Assembly: GCF_019175285.1 (NCBI RefSeq) | Contig: NC_056527.1 | Coordinates: forward strand, 110,347,836-110,411,835 | Direction of reading: 5' to 3' | Source: Sceloporus undulatus | Lineage: Eukaryota; Chordata; Lepidosauria; Squamata; Phrynosomatidae | Length of the DNA: 64,000 bases | Shown: positions 30,367 to 42,260 of the stretch, one piece after another | How positions within the stretch are numbered: position 1 is the first letter of the stretch | Layout of the letters: each line of letters starts with the position of its first letter | Program-made: the position numbers and the translations under genes | The notes under the pieces: generated by a model | What the model was told of the DNA's origin: nothing | What the model saw: only the letters and a program-made list of their open reading frames with translations | The model's database searches: none

Positions 30367-33300
30367 TCACTTAATATCTACAAACATTTCACCATATTGC
30401 TTCCTCATATACTCAAAGACCAGTGTCCATTCATCATTAACTCTTTTTGTTATGTTCCCCATTTTTCGTCTCTTATTGTTTGTGTCATTTTATCCAATAC
30501 TATTATTTCCATAAGCTTTGAAATCCATTGATCTATCTCTGGAATAGTTTTTGTTTTCCAATTCTGTGCAATTAAAGTTCTCGCTATTGTTGTCATATAG
30601 AATAATTGTTTCCCATATTTCCTTTCATTTTTGATGTCAAATATTCCTAATAGGAAGCTTTCAGGTTTTAAATCTAACTTTATTTGTAATATTTCTTCCA
30701 TTAAGTCTCTGATTTGCTTCCAATATTTTTTTTATAGCTTTGCAGTTCCACCAGCAGTGTATAAATGTACCTTCTGTTTCGCCACATTTCCAACATTTGT
30801 TAATTCTATTTTTATAGATTTTGGCTAGTCTTTCTGGAGTTAAATACCATCGGTAGAACATTTTATACCAATTTTCTTTAATATTTTGTGCTGCACTATA
30901 CTTCAAACTTTTTGTCCACACATGCTCCCATTGGTCTAGTTGTATGTTGTGTCCAATAAAGTTAGCCCATTTGATCATAGTATCCTTTACCACTTCACCT
31001 TCCATTTCCCACTCTAACAACTTTTTTATATAATTTTCCAATTAGTTTATCTTGGTCCTTGGTTAATAATCTCTCTAATTCTGTTTTTTCCTCTACCTCT
31101 CCGTACACCTTTAAATCCTTTAAGGTCCTCTCATAAATTCTTCTATAAGCATCCCATCCCATATTGAAACCTATTTGCTCTAATTCTTCCTGTGATTTTA
31201 TTATTAACTTACCTTTATCTTTCTTTAGCAATTCGTCATATTTAAACCACTTTTCCCGTCGAATCATTTCTTTCCTGTAAATAGCCTCATGTGGTGAGAG
31301 CCACATAGGAATTTTATGAATAATTCTATTCTTATATTTATTCCACACCCTCAATAAATTTTTCCTAATACTATGGTTATTTATTATTTGGTTGACTTTT
31401 TCCTTATCATATGCCAAGTATGCGTGAAATCCGTAACTTAGACCCTCACCCTCCAATTCTAACATTCTTCTGTCTTCCAAGTTTACCCATTCTTTTAACC
31501 ATACTAAACTACATGCCTCTGCATATAGTTGTAAGTTTGGAACAGCCAGTCCCCCTCTTTCCTGGGCTTCCTGTAACAATTTTAACTTTATCCTTGGTCT
31601 CTTCCCTTGCCAAATGAATTTCACAATATCTTTATCCCAATTTTTGAACGGTTTCTTTGATTGTATAATAGGGATCATTTGGAATAAAAAGAGTATCTTT
31701 GGCAATACGCTCATTTTTATTGCTGCTATCCTATCTAGTAAGGATAATTGTAATTTCCCCCATTTCATGAAATCTTTTTTTATTTCTGTCCATAATTTTA
31801 CATAATTATTTTCAAATAGTTCATTTGTTTTCTTTGATATCCAGATTCCCAAATATTTTACTTTTTTATTTATCTTGATCCTTGCCTTTTCTTGTAATCT
31901 TGTCTCTTCTTCCAACTTCAAATTCTTTGTTACAATTGCCGATTTATGTTTATTAATTTTACACCCCGTAAATTCTCCAAATTCTTCAATTGTTTCCATT
32001 AATTCTTCTATATTATTTAGTGGATCTTCCAAATTTATCACAATGTCATCAGCAAATGCACAAATTTTATAATGAAATTGTTTTATTTTCACACCCTGAA
32101 TTTCTTTCGAATTCTTAATTCTAATTATTAAAGTCTCCATTATTAATAAGAAGAGAAGGGGAGACAGAGGGCACCCTTGTCTTGTACCTCTTTCAATAGT
32201 AACTGGTTCTGATAGCTCCCCATTAATCCTGATTTTTGCTTTTTGACTTGTATATATTTTTGAAATCCAATTCTTATAATTTGGTCCCACATTAATATTA
32301 TCTATAATTTCTATCAGGGCTGCCCAATCCACCGAATCAAACGCCTTTTCCATGTCCACAAATACCAGTCCTAATTTTTTATCACAATGTCTTTCGTAAT
32401 ACTCTAATAAATTCAATATATACCTTATGTTATTTTTCATGTATCTTTTTGGTAAGAATCCACACTGATCTTCATCTATTAAATTTTTTAAACAATTTCT
32501 AAGTCTTTGTGCCATAATTGTAGCAAATATTTTATAATCCAGATTTAATAACGAAATCGGTTTATAATTTGCCACTTCTAGTACATCCTTTCCTTCTTTC
32601 GGTAATAATATTATTTCTGACTCCCTCCATGTTTCCGGTAATTTCCCTGTTAAGACCTCATTCATCACTAAACTCATAGGTTTTTTCAATTCATCTTTAA
32701 ATATTTTATAAAATTCTATCGGGAACCCATCGGGGCCTGGTGCCTTACCATTCTTATTTGTTTCAATTGCTTTTTCCACCTCTTCTTGTGATATTTCTGC
32801 TTCCAAGCTTGCTTTTTGTATTTCATTCAGTTTAAAAATATCTTTTCCCTTCAAAAAGTCTTTCAAATTAAGTTTGTGGATTTGTTTTTTTCCATAAAGG
32901 TTTCCATAAAATTCTTTGAAATGTTCCATTATTTCTTCTTGTTTGATTAGCAAATCCTTGTTCTTCCTAATTTTTGTTATTACTTTCTCATGTCTCCTTT
33001 TCTTCAATCTTATCGCTAACCATTTCCCTGGTTTATTTGCATTTTCAAAGTAGTATTGATTAGCCTTTTTCATCTCATATCCTATCTCATCTGTTATTTC
33101 CATCAACATTTGATTTTTCAAGATTTTGTACTCATTTAGAACTTTTTGATCCTTAGGATTCCTATTCAGTAATAATTCTTTCTCCTTAAGATTTCTATTT
33201 AAATGCTCCATTCTCTTTGTTCTTTCTTTCTTTAAAATTGTACAGTATTCTGTTGAATCAGACTTCCCCTAATTACAGCTTTTGCCGCATCCCATACTAT

Positions 33301-34140
33301 ATCCAAATTTGTACCTTTATCTAAATTTTTCTTAAAGTAATTTACTATCGTTTCCTTTATCACCTTTCTTATTTGCTCATTTCTCAATATGTTTATATTT
33401 AATCTCCAATTATATCCTACCTTCCTCTTTGTTATACCTTTCAATATCAGTATTTGGGGGTTATGATCAGATATCATTCTCGGCATAATTTCCATTTCTT
33501 TTACAAACTTTGCTAATGTCTTGGTAATTAAAATTAAATCAATTCTTGCTAATGAATTATGTCTGGCTGAAAAGTGGGTATATTCCCTAGCGTTGTTGTA
33601 CAGATATCTCCACGCATCTACCAAGCCTAAATTTCCCACCAAATTAAAAAATGATTTTGGTAATTTTCCCTGTTTATCTTTCAAAATCTTATTAGATTTC
33701 CTATCCCAATCCGGATCAATTACTCCATTATAGTCACCTAAAACTATTACATCATCATATTTATTTTCCAATAAAACGTCTTGTATATCCTCAAAAAACT
33801 TTGCTTTTTTCTCTTGTGGTGTATAAATACCCAGTAGTAAGATTTTATTTCCCTGTAAATTCACCTCCACCCCCAAAATGTATCCTTTGTTATCATTATA
33901 TATTTCCTTAGCCTCCAAATTTCCATTTACATAAATTACTACTCCCTTTTTCCTTTTCTTATTTGATGAACAGAATTTGTTACCTAATTTCTTGTTCTCA
34001 ATATATTTTTCTTCACCTTGTTTAATATGTGTTTCTTGTAAACATACTATTTCACATTTCTGTTTTCCTAAAAAATGATACACAGCCCTTCTCTTATGGG
34101 GTGAGTTCAACCCGTTCACATTCCAACTTAGTATCTTCAT
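30367..34140 (-). pseudogene. L1 ORF2 (endonuclease, reverse transcriptase), frameshifted
   Basis: Begins MKILSWNVNGLNSPHKRR. The endonuclease has NVNGLN, QETHI, GDYNGVIDPDWDR, ARIDLILIT and SDHNP; the reverse transcriptase has NYKPISLLN, GFLPKRY, FVDMEKAFDSVDW, GTRQGCPLSPLLF and the catalytic FADD; a Cys-rich end (CWKCGETEGTFIHCWWNC) follows. The frame changes near 33235, 31020, 30740 and 30455, giving open pieces of 309, 738, 126 and 83 codons. The shifts cancel to zero over the whole gene, about 1,257 codons. Three of the four sit in runs of A or G, so copy or assembly errors are possible causes. No stop codon other than those caused by the shifts. Confidence 0.9.
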
Positions 34141-34292
34141 ACTAACTATCTTGTATATCAATCTTTATTTATTAAGTACTTGGTTATATAAGGAAGCAAT
34201 TCAAAGGATTTTAACTAAAACTAATACCCTCAGTACAGAACAGATAGACAATCACAACAAAAAATAAAGTTAGACCACTTTATCCACTCTTC

Positions 34293-35360
34293 TTATTCTC
34301 CGTCTATATTGTCTCTGATCCCAGTTCTTATCTCCTCCTCCTTTTTCTTCGATTCTCTTTCTTGGTCTTTTGCATTCATTCCTCTCGTTCTCACCCCAAA
34401 CCGCTCTCCTGCTTGTCCTTGATCTCTTATTTTCTCAATCTCCTTTCTATTTCTTTTCCAAAAATCGGCTGCTTTCTCCACTGAATCAATTCTAAATCTT
34501 TTTTGTTTCCATGTTAATGTCAGTCCTTCTGCCTCATCCCACCTAAACGGAATTCCATAAATTTTCAATTGGTCTGACAAAAAATTGTAATCCTTTCTCG
34601 ATTTTAACACGGCCATAGGGATGTCTTTAAAAATGTGTACGGTTCGTCCTTCCACAATTAATTCCTTTTTGAAGCTTTGTTGTATAATAAGATCTCTAGT
34701 TTGTTTCCAGACACAATAAATCACAATATCCCTTGGCAAGCTTCTTTGTTTTGCTATTTTTGAATTAATTCGATATAAAGTATCGATTTCCCATGGAAAT
34801 TGTTCTGGTGGTTCCTCCACAAAGTCCGCTAAAATTGGAATCAGGAATTTATATAAATTTTCGTTCTCCTGTTCAGGCACACCCCTCAATTTAATACAGT
34901 TCTGTCTTAATTTGGTCTCCAGTCTTATTATTGTTTGTTTATCAGTCTTCCTGTCTTCTTCTAATTTAGTAATTCTTGTTTCTGATTGGATAGCATTATT
35001 TTCCAATAAATTCATGTTATTTTCCAAATCTTGAACTTTTTTATTAATTTTTTCCAAATCTTTGTCTATTTTCTCCAATGAACCTTTTATTTCTCCCATT
35101 TCTTTCTGGATCTCAGTCCTTATTTCTAATTTTAATTCCTGTCTCAATTTTGCATTATCCTCTTTTAATTCCTCTTTCATTTTCCTTATCTTATCCAGCA
35201 TCATCAATTCGCTGTGTTCGTTGGGTTTGATAATTGCATCAGCCGATGTCTTTCTCTGAGGTTGCAACAATGGGCAGGATGTCACTTTCTTGCTTGCTGA
35301 CATATTTTCCACAGGATCTGACCAAGTTAGTAAAATTTCCAAGGGCAAACACTCAAACAT
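34293..35360 (-). CDS. L1 ORF1 protein (RNA-binding chaperone)
   Basis: 355 residues, uninterrupted. After a basic N-terminal part comes a long coiled coil (about residues 50-145, rich in E, K, L and I, such as GSLEKIDKDLEKINKKVQD), then an RRM-like domain opening with IKLRGVPEQ and the C-terminal domain (IFKDIPMAVLKSRK ... KAADFWKR). L1 ORF1p forms trimers through the coiled coil and coats L1 RNA. The frame opens at the ATG at 35360; the second Met (MSASKK, 35303) is an equally good start. Confidence 0.9.
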   Translation of the reverse strand: MFECLPLEILLTWSDPVENMSASKKVTSCPLLQPQRKTSADAIIKPNEHSELMMLDKIRKMKEELKEDNAKLRQELKLEIRTEIQKEMGEIKGSLEKIDKDLEKINKKVQDLENNMNLLENNAIQSETRITKLEEDRKTDKQTIIRLETKLRQNCIKLRGVPEQENENLYKFLIPILADFVEEPPEQFPWEIDTLYRINSKIAKQRSLPRDIVIYCVWKQTRDLIIQQSFKKELIVEGRTVHIFKDIPMAVLKSRKDYNFLSDQLKIYGIPFRWDEAEGLTLTWKQKRFRIDSVEKAADFWKRNRKEIEKIRDQGQAGERFGVRTRGMNAKDQERESKKKEEEIRTGIRDNIDGE

Positions 35361-36969
35361 ACAATAAAACCCCTTCCAACTATGCTTCCCTTAATATAAT
35401 TTGATCAGTCAATTTTGTATCCCCTTTTTTATTCTTATTTTATTCTATTTATTCTATTTACTCAGAACCCCAATTAACTATCTAGCTTCAATATTTCCAA
35501 TAGTTCATTACTTCCAGTAATTATTTCAAACCTCTGTATACTTTCACAACTTTAAACTCTATAAAACTTACACTCCTTTTCTCTCTTTCCAGCAGATGGC
35601 GCTGATTCCCTTCTTTTCCTCCTTTTTCCTTCAATACAGTTCAATATAGTTTATTTTAACTATCTAGCCTTTCCCCTTATTAGATAAGCCCTTCTCAAAC
35701 ACAACCAGCTGTTTCCAATAATAGATAACCTCAAGGACAAGAGCCACTCAGTCTAATCTTGGCACTAATCCAGAATTTACACAAATCTAAGTGTCCTCTA
35801 GCCAAAGAATAGTCAGGGAGAAAAGAAATAAAATCACTTAATCAGTTCCCCACATTTTCTTGCACTCCTCAAAGCCTATCTGAATTTATACAATCAAAAA
35901 CAATTTCATCTGCCTAGGTTGCAAATCTTACAGCCCTTGTCAGATCCCAATACACAAATAGTTACAATTAACTTAAATAATTATATAGTCCCAATGAGAA
36001 TTGTAGGTTGTTACAGTCACAAGATGTTGCAATTGTTGCCAGTTGTCTCTATAGAAAGCAGTAATACTTGTTTTCAGATATTATGTATCAGAGCACCGTG
36101 TCTTCTCTTTACTTTTTAATTCCTTCTTTGGGGTTCTTGTTAACTTTAGTTTCCAGCAACACACAAATAAAAAGTATAAAGGTGGGAGAGGAAACAGCTA
36201 ATTTCCAATAGGAGCCAGGTGGTTCTAATATCAAATTTTAAATATTAAAAGTCAGTCTTTCATTTCCCACTTATGTCTTCAATAATTTGCCATTATACTG
36301 GTGCCTTTAAATTGACTCTCTTTCACCTTTATAATTAAATCCAGCATTCAGAGTCACAGAAAAAAGGAAAAATGAAGAGGGAAAGAAGAAGAAGAAGAAA
36401 AAAAAGCCATGAACAGTAGTAGCAATGGAAAAAAAAAACCTCCACTCAAAGCTCAATGCTCCTTTCCAAGCCCTTTCCTGAAGGTTTGCAGCTACTCTTC
36501 TTTCACCCAAGTATCAGGAACTAGGGCTTTCCTTTTATACATGCACACACACTGAGGGAATGCAAATTTTCAAGCCGCAATGGGGTGTAAAGTAGAGATT
36601 TCCCTCTCAGAGGATTGCGTTGTTCCTTAGTCCTCCTCTATTCGCAGCTTGAAATTGAAAGTGGTAGCTTCGCTCCTACCGCAAGGGCTACCGCCGGCTC
36701 CGAGCACACCCTCGCTCCTCCAAGCCTCCCTGCTCCGCTCCGCTTCACACCAGCTCGTTCCGTTTTCTTCTTCTTCCAATATTGCCTTGAAGCGGGCTCT
36801 GGGGGTCCTTGGAGAATGCTATGTGGGGGCCTCTGGATCCCCTTATCAAGAGGGATACTTCTGCTCCGTTTGCTCTTACTTAGGGAGCCTGGTCACCAGC
36901 GGCTGTTGCCTCAAGAGAGAGCCTCCCTTACAGGCGACCGACGCGATCGGCCATACCACCGGAAGTCCC
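35361..36969 (-). promoter_or_regulatory. L1 5' UTR with GC-rich start
   Basis: About 1.6 kb with no coding. The first 350 nt (36620-36969) are GC- and CpG-rich (ctaccgccggctccgagc, cgaccgacgcgatcggcc), unlike the AT-rich rest. In L1 elements this part carries the internal Pol II promoter; its role here is inferred. Confidence 0.7.
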
Positions 36970-36987
36970 GTCTTTTTAAAAAGTTGT
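36970..36987. repeat. Target-site duplication of the L1, right copy
   Basis: Same 18 bases as 29971-29988, bordering the 5' end of the element. Confidence 0.93.
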
Positions 36988-37045
36988 AAGCTGCTTTGTG
37001 TCCCAAGTTTGAGGTAAAAGTGGGATATAACTAACAACAACAACA
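36988..37045 (+). repeat. LINE 3' end, right half, split by the L1
   Basis: aagctgctttgtgtcccaag, gtaaaagtgggatataacta and an (aac)n end complete the tail that begins at 29890. Reading across the gap gives one smooth LINE 3' end. Confidence 0.65.
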
Positions 37046-38147
37046 CAATTATTCCATTCTGTTTCAGCACAAAAATCCATATCTTGAGTCATGGGAAAAG
37101 TGAAAATTGACAACTTGGAGAAAGCATGAACATGCAAAGGGATCTTGTAGCACTTTAGCGACTAGTTGTGTGAAAGATGTTATGCATGCATTTGAAGAAA
37201 TAGACCACGAGGTGAAAGAGATAAGCAAAATAAAGGAGTTTCCAACCACTTTGAAGGCAGGGCATTTAGAAGACACACACCTCCAAAACGGGCAGAAACC
37301 AGACTGAAACCAGACTGAAAACCAGAGCAAACAGAACCCCGGATATTTTGGCTTAGTGTGGAGGATGCACATCTTTGCCCCTGTATATAAATGCTCTGTC
37401 AAGAGTCTGGGGCTGTGGGAAAACAAAAAAATGAATGTGCAAGAACTCCAATGGATGTAATTACAATATACACAAACCAGGCAGTCCAACATGGGGGCAT
37501 GGGGTGAAGGGGCAATGTAGGGAGGGTCTCCATGATATGCTTTGCCAATGTATCACTTAGCACACCAATGCTCTGATGTCCCGTACAGATGAAGCATCAC
37601 ATGTGTGACTGTGTGGCTGTTCAAAAATAATCCAGATTAACACAGCTGTCTCTAAATTGTAGAAATTATGTGTATGAAGGAAGTACTATATCACAACATT
37701 TTCCTTTACCAGCAGGTTTGGTTACTCATCCCATGGGTTGGAATCTGGGCTTATTATGGAGTGCTTGCTCCCAGTTTGGCACAAGCATTTTTGACCTACA
37801 GGTTTTATTTTTTGCTCAGATATGTCAGTGTTCATTGAATGAATCAACACATATTTGTTAAAGTTTTAGTTTTCTTTATGTCATTTCCTTGTTCACTGTT
37901 ATATTAGTGATACATGAAAAAAATTAAAATGGTTGATTAAAAAAACAAAAAACAATATATACCTGGTTCATTGTGTTTCTTTTAATGAATTGTAAGTTTG
38001 CAATTGCAGTGTATTGTAAAACCACATTGAGGGAGGATCACCTGACCCCCAATGGGCCATATCTAGTCCCATGGAAAACTAGATTAGAAGTTTTGGCTGG
38101 AACTTCTCTGTCTCTGGACCAAGCTAATTGTGGAATAGTCTGGTCAT
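37046..38147. other. Intergenic, nothing firm
   Basis: 37125-37215 carries, inverted, the repeat end also seen at 22735 (gggatcttgtagcacttta, tgaagaaatagacca). 37600-37650 (ccagattaacacagctgtc) is another short repeat word. No gene seen. Confidence 0.5.
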
Positions 38148-38366
38148 TTTGGAGAGCCAGTGCTTTGAGTGTTGGACTATGACTCTGTGGAACAGAGTTC
38201 AAATCCCTGCTTGGTCATGAAACCCACTGGGTGATCCTGGGCAAGTCACACTCTCTCAGTATGGCAATGGCAAGCTCCCTATAAAGAAACTTACCAATAA
38301 AACCCTCTAAAAGGTTCACCTTAGGGTCTTCATAAGTTGACTTGAAATTCCACAACAACAACTGGC
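38148..38366 (+). repeat. tRNA-derived SINE, Sauria type
   Basis: Head agccagtgctttgagtgttg, B-box region gagttcaaatccctgc, core aacccactgggtgatcctgg, tail gtcttcataagttgactt and ccacaacaacaac. Confidence 0.88.
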
Positions 38367-38544
38367 CATTTTGAACATTTTCCCAAGGGGGCTGGGCAGG
38401 CCTGTCAACTGGATTTTTCTTAAGAGGTGTAGACCACAATGGGAGACTGTATCAGGATGGGTCTGTTGGGCTCTGTAAACAGTTGCCCCTGTGAAAAGCC
38501 TCTGAATTACCAACCACACTTTCTCAATCAAACGTCCTCAGGCC

Positions 38545-38866
38545 CAGTGGTGTCACTAGGGTTGGCATCACCTGGTGTGGTAACTCATGGTGCCACCCTC
38601 CTCATTGACCTTCTCCCATACCACACCATGCAGAATCCTCCATAGTGTTTTTTTGTACTACTGTTACCCATAAATCATAATTCCCATATATCACTGAATA
38701 TAATGGTAATAGTTGTGACATAAAACAACCAGCAAAGTTAAAATTATACATTGAAATCACAACATCATATGCACAGCCTAACTGTATTTAACTAAACATA
38801 ATTCCATGTGGTGAAAGTGAACATTTGGTGGCTTGCACCCCCCAGAACCTCCTAGTGACACCAGTA
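38545..38866. mobile_element. hAT-like non-autonomous transposon, family C
   Basis: Ends cagtggtgtcactagg and cctagtgacaccagta are inverted copies. The 8-bp flanks ctcaggcc (38537-38544) and ttcaggcc (38867-38874) differ at one base, giving the hAT duplication size. A worn relative, on the other strand, ends at 46176. Confidence 0.8.
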
Positions 38867-38874
38867 TTCAGGCC

Positions 38875-40820
38875 CTCACTGACTTCACCCACCCACCTAG
38901 GCTGTTTGTTGGATCTCCCTGGACAGGCAAGAGTATAAAAGAGTTCCCTGCTCAGGTGACCTTTGGGCCCTTCACATACACAGCTGTAGAACTGTGATCC
39001 TATTTGAACTGCCATAGTTTGGTGAGATGCTAGAGATCTCTGGCTGAGAATTCTAAATACCCCTACTCAGACATCTTAGAACCACATGATAGAACTGAGG
39101 CAGTTAAAGTGGAATCATTGCACTATAACTGTGTAGTGTAGTTGTTTGAGTGACAAGTTGGTCTTCCATAGTATAGAAATAAGCGCTGAGAGATTTTCAC
39201 AATGCAGATGAGTTGCTAATAGATCACCTGAGGTTCAGCAACCTGCAAATAATCCACAGGATTAAACCTGTGGCTAAAATTAGCTATTGACATGTTTTTT
39301 TCAGGAGGGGGGAGGGGAGCATATGTGACAAAAAACATGACAGAACTGTCCTCAATGTGTATTTTTATGTTCCCCAGTGGAAAAAAGGACTAATTAAGAA
39401 AGCACGAGAGGCAGTTATTTTTTGGATAAGAGCTACTACATAAATCATTTTTCTTTCCTGAGGTCATGAAGAAGGAGATGGAAATGCATAGATCTCTTTT
39501 CTTTATTGAAGACTGGAAAAAAAAGAAGAATGCTAGCACCAAAGTCCTAGACATGGTAAGCAAGAATGCTGTTTCCAACTCCCTGGAAAATGCTAAAATG
39601 GTATGAGGGATAAAGCATCTTTAAGTTGTGGATTGAAATGAGAAAGGGAGGAGTATACTAGGAGAAGATGTTATAAATGGTGGTTCCATAAAATCATTAT
39701 ATTAAGGGAATCCAGTGGCAAAAAGAAGCAAGAACATACAGGCATTCAATAAAGCCTCTTGCTCACAAAGATGCTCTATGTACTCTCTTTGTACACTCTC
39801 ATCCCTTTTTTCATTCTTATCCTCTGCCTCGCTGGAAAGTTTTTTTTTTAAATAGCAATGGTAATAGAAGGATGGTGAAGGAGTAGAAGAGAAACACAGA
39901 CCTTGGGTCCCAGCTTGCTTCTGCATCAGACAATGCCATGAAGCTCAGGAATGCTTCTACTTTGCTTACTGAGGTGTACATGTACTTCCAAAATTATGAT
40001 AAAACATTTGGATAGTTCTGAAAATATTTAGTCACAGATGATGTTTCTCATCCTCTTTCTATTATGTCTAAGGATGGTGACTGCTTTTCATGGCTGGTGC
40101 TGTTTTAACTCATTCTTCCCACTTATGCTGCATCAGAATGGAAAATGCAACCAAGAAAAATCTTTTTGTTGCTCATTCAAGCACCAGTGTGTCATAGTGA
40201 TGGAGATTCAGCAATGAGATGGAATAATAACATTTCTTCAAGGGATACATGGTAGGTAAGGATGCCAGATATCATTTACTGTAAAGAATGTTCCTTATAT
40301 GGGGCTTGGAAGGCTTGTTCCTTATAGGACTGGCAGATATCTCAGATTGTAAGGGAGGATTCCTATTTGAGAGTTGAAAAACTTTCTCCTTTGTACATAA
40401 ATGGAACAAGAGGCTATTGTGAATGTGAACAATATGTTAATATTTTAGAGGGGGAAAAAACATTATTCAATGATAAACCTCCTGACTCTCAACCCTGCAT
40501 GTCTTGAGTTTTGACTGACCCTTATTGCTATTTTAAGGTTAAGGCAACCTTAACTCCCAGAGACCTGCACATGGCAGAAGTTTGGGGTTTCCCCACATAT
40601 TAAGGGTTTCCCCACACATCAAAAACAAACCAACCTCTATTTTCTTTTATGAAGTAAAGACTTGAGCATATTCATTGCTGAACAAACAGCTAATGTTCTC
40701 AAGAAATTTTGATTTGATATGCCAAAAAACCTAGTTGAGAAGCTAGCTGCTGGAAGCTCAGAAGGCAATAGTGAAACCGCTCCACTTCTTGGGAGTTTAG
40801 TGTAAAGCTAAATAAATTGG
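38875..40820. other. Intergenic, no gene seen
   Basis: 39075-39140 has a fragment like the right end of 43235-43457 (aggcagttaaagtggaatca). The rest, including an A/G-rich stretch near 39500, is unrecognised. Confidence 0.5.
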
Positions 40821-41110
40821 CTTATTGCTGCCGATTTCAATTTTAATTCAGGATACATCTGGATTTTATCACATGCATTTTGCTGCTGATGCTGCCAGCT
40901 GGGTGAATCCTGGGTAACTTCCAGCTAGAAGCCATGCTCCACCAGCCTCTTTTCAAAATTGAGAAGCACCCAGTTTAGCAAACTAGCCAACTGAGCTTGG
41001 ATTCTAGCTGGAGATTATGCAGGATTCACCCGGCTGGTCACATCAGCAGCAAAATGCATGCGATAAAATCTGGATGTATCCTGAATTTGAATTTAAATCG
41101 GCAGCAGTAA
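40821..41110. repeat. Foldback element, arms about 110 bp
   Basis: The left arm (cttattgctgccgattt, aattcaggatacatctgg, gcattttgctgctgatg, gggtgaatcctg) is repeated inverted in the right arm (caggattcaccc, catcagcagcaaaatgc, ggatgtatcctgaatt, aaatcggcagcagtaag) around a spacer of roughly 65 bp. By eye, arms are about 85% identical. A MITE of unknown family is the simplest reading. Confidence 0.85.
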
Positions 41111-41346
41111 GTTATGTTTGTAAACTGCGTGCTAAATTCTTTAGTTTGATTGCGCTATCCAAAGTGCTTTTGGGAGGTTTTTAAACAGAGGCATGGCAGG
41201 GGGCTGGATTGGGTGGCCCTTGTGGTCTCTTTCACTTCTATGATGCTATGAATGTATCCTGTTCAGTAATCATGATATTGTAAGCCTGACATATTACTTT
41301 TATGGTCATTGCACCATTGCAACAACTGGAAGTGCCTCTCAAACTT

Positions 41347-41530
41347 TACCTTTTAAGCCATGCAGGTCCCCAACACAGGAATTTCTGGTACACTGGAGAG
41401 GGGGGCGATGAGCAATGACATGTCCAGTCCTCATCTGGTGTGTGTGTATAGGGTGCAGCTGACAGGCAATGTTTCTGAGGTGCAGATCTGAAATTCCTCT
41501 GTTGGGAGTCTGCATGGTTTAAAAGGCAAG
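41347..41530. repeat. Inverted-repeat element, arms about 40 bp
   Basis: accttttaagccatgcag ... cccaacacaggaatttc at the left opposes gaaattcctctgttggg ... ctgcatggtttaaaaggc at the right. Family unknown. Confidence 0.75.
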
Positions 41531-42260
41531 GGTTTTTTTTGGAAGATGTCGCTACTTCAGGTAGTTACACCATGCTTATGCGACCCTAAAAGGTGGGGAA
41601 TATTGGGGGTGGGTGGGCCCCATCCACAATGCCAGTGTCTCCTTGAAATCTGAGGAAATTATGATTCAAAAGGAGGTCTGCAAGAGGAGGAGAGTAACTG
41701 TGGCAATCTTTTCACCTATGTATACAGGTAATAACTCCAGAGAGAGCTCCAATTGTCAGTAAATAAAGTATTTTATTTAGAAATGTGCAAGGCTGCACAC
41801 AGACATACAAGGACCAATAAGACCTTAAGAAGCATAGAGGGCTATTGGAAAGAAAGGTATGGAAAGTTTGATAGAGAGAAGTCAGGGGTCAAAGAGGGTG
41901 AGATTCTGACAGCTGAAATCCAAAACACTTGGAAGGAATCACTGGCTTAGATCCAATATATTTCTGTCTGTGTGCTTGTATGACATAATTCATTGCAGTG
42001 CTGCTAGTTATCATGACCAACTCATCAATTTCACAGAGAACTGCAACTCTTGCAGAACCTATGTGCCCCCCCCCCCGAATCTCCAGTTAAAATATCAGCT
42101 AGCAGGTGAATAAAAAAGATCTCAGCTGGTCTGTAGGTAGCAGGGCTGGGAATGGTACATGATTGAGGCACTGGACACCTACTGCCATAATATAGACCAA
42201 GGTGGACTAATGGTCATTATCTATGTGTTTTTATGAACTTCGTAGGTTCAGGATACCACC
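41531..42260. other. Upstream region of the third olfactory receptor
   Basis: No coding pattern. A possible acceptor (gaacttcgtag, or gtag|gttcag) lies 10-17 nt before the start codon at 42261. A run of ten C at 42067 is notable only as a slippage spot. Confidence 0.45.

Larger units (their letters stand above)
29989..36969 (-). mobile_element. Full-length L1 LINE retrotransposon
   Basis: About 7 kb on the minus strand: 5' UTR (36969 to about 35361), ORF1 (35360-34293), a 150-nt spacer, ORF2 (34140-30367), 3' UTR and an A-rich end (read as the T-run at 29989). A poly(A) signal (caataaaa on the minus strand) lies about 20-30 nt before the end. The perfect 18-bp duplication at both ends shows a single, whole insertion by target-primed reverse transcription. 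ORF1 is open; ORF2 has four frame shifts and no other break that I can see, so it is young but probably not active as read. It lies inside the tail of another LINE. Confidence 0.95.

Noticed and set aside
36615-37017. Frames of about 120 codons in the GC-rich stretch
   Set aside because: They lie antisense to the L1 5' UTR and end in the duplication; GC-rich composition explains them.
39400-39620. Possible small exon with 'gtaagc' donor near 39556
   Set aside because: The frame is A-rich and lysine-rich with no match to known proteins, and no partner exons are visible.
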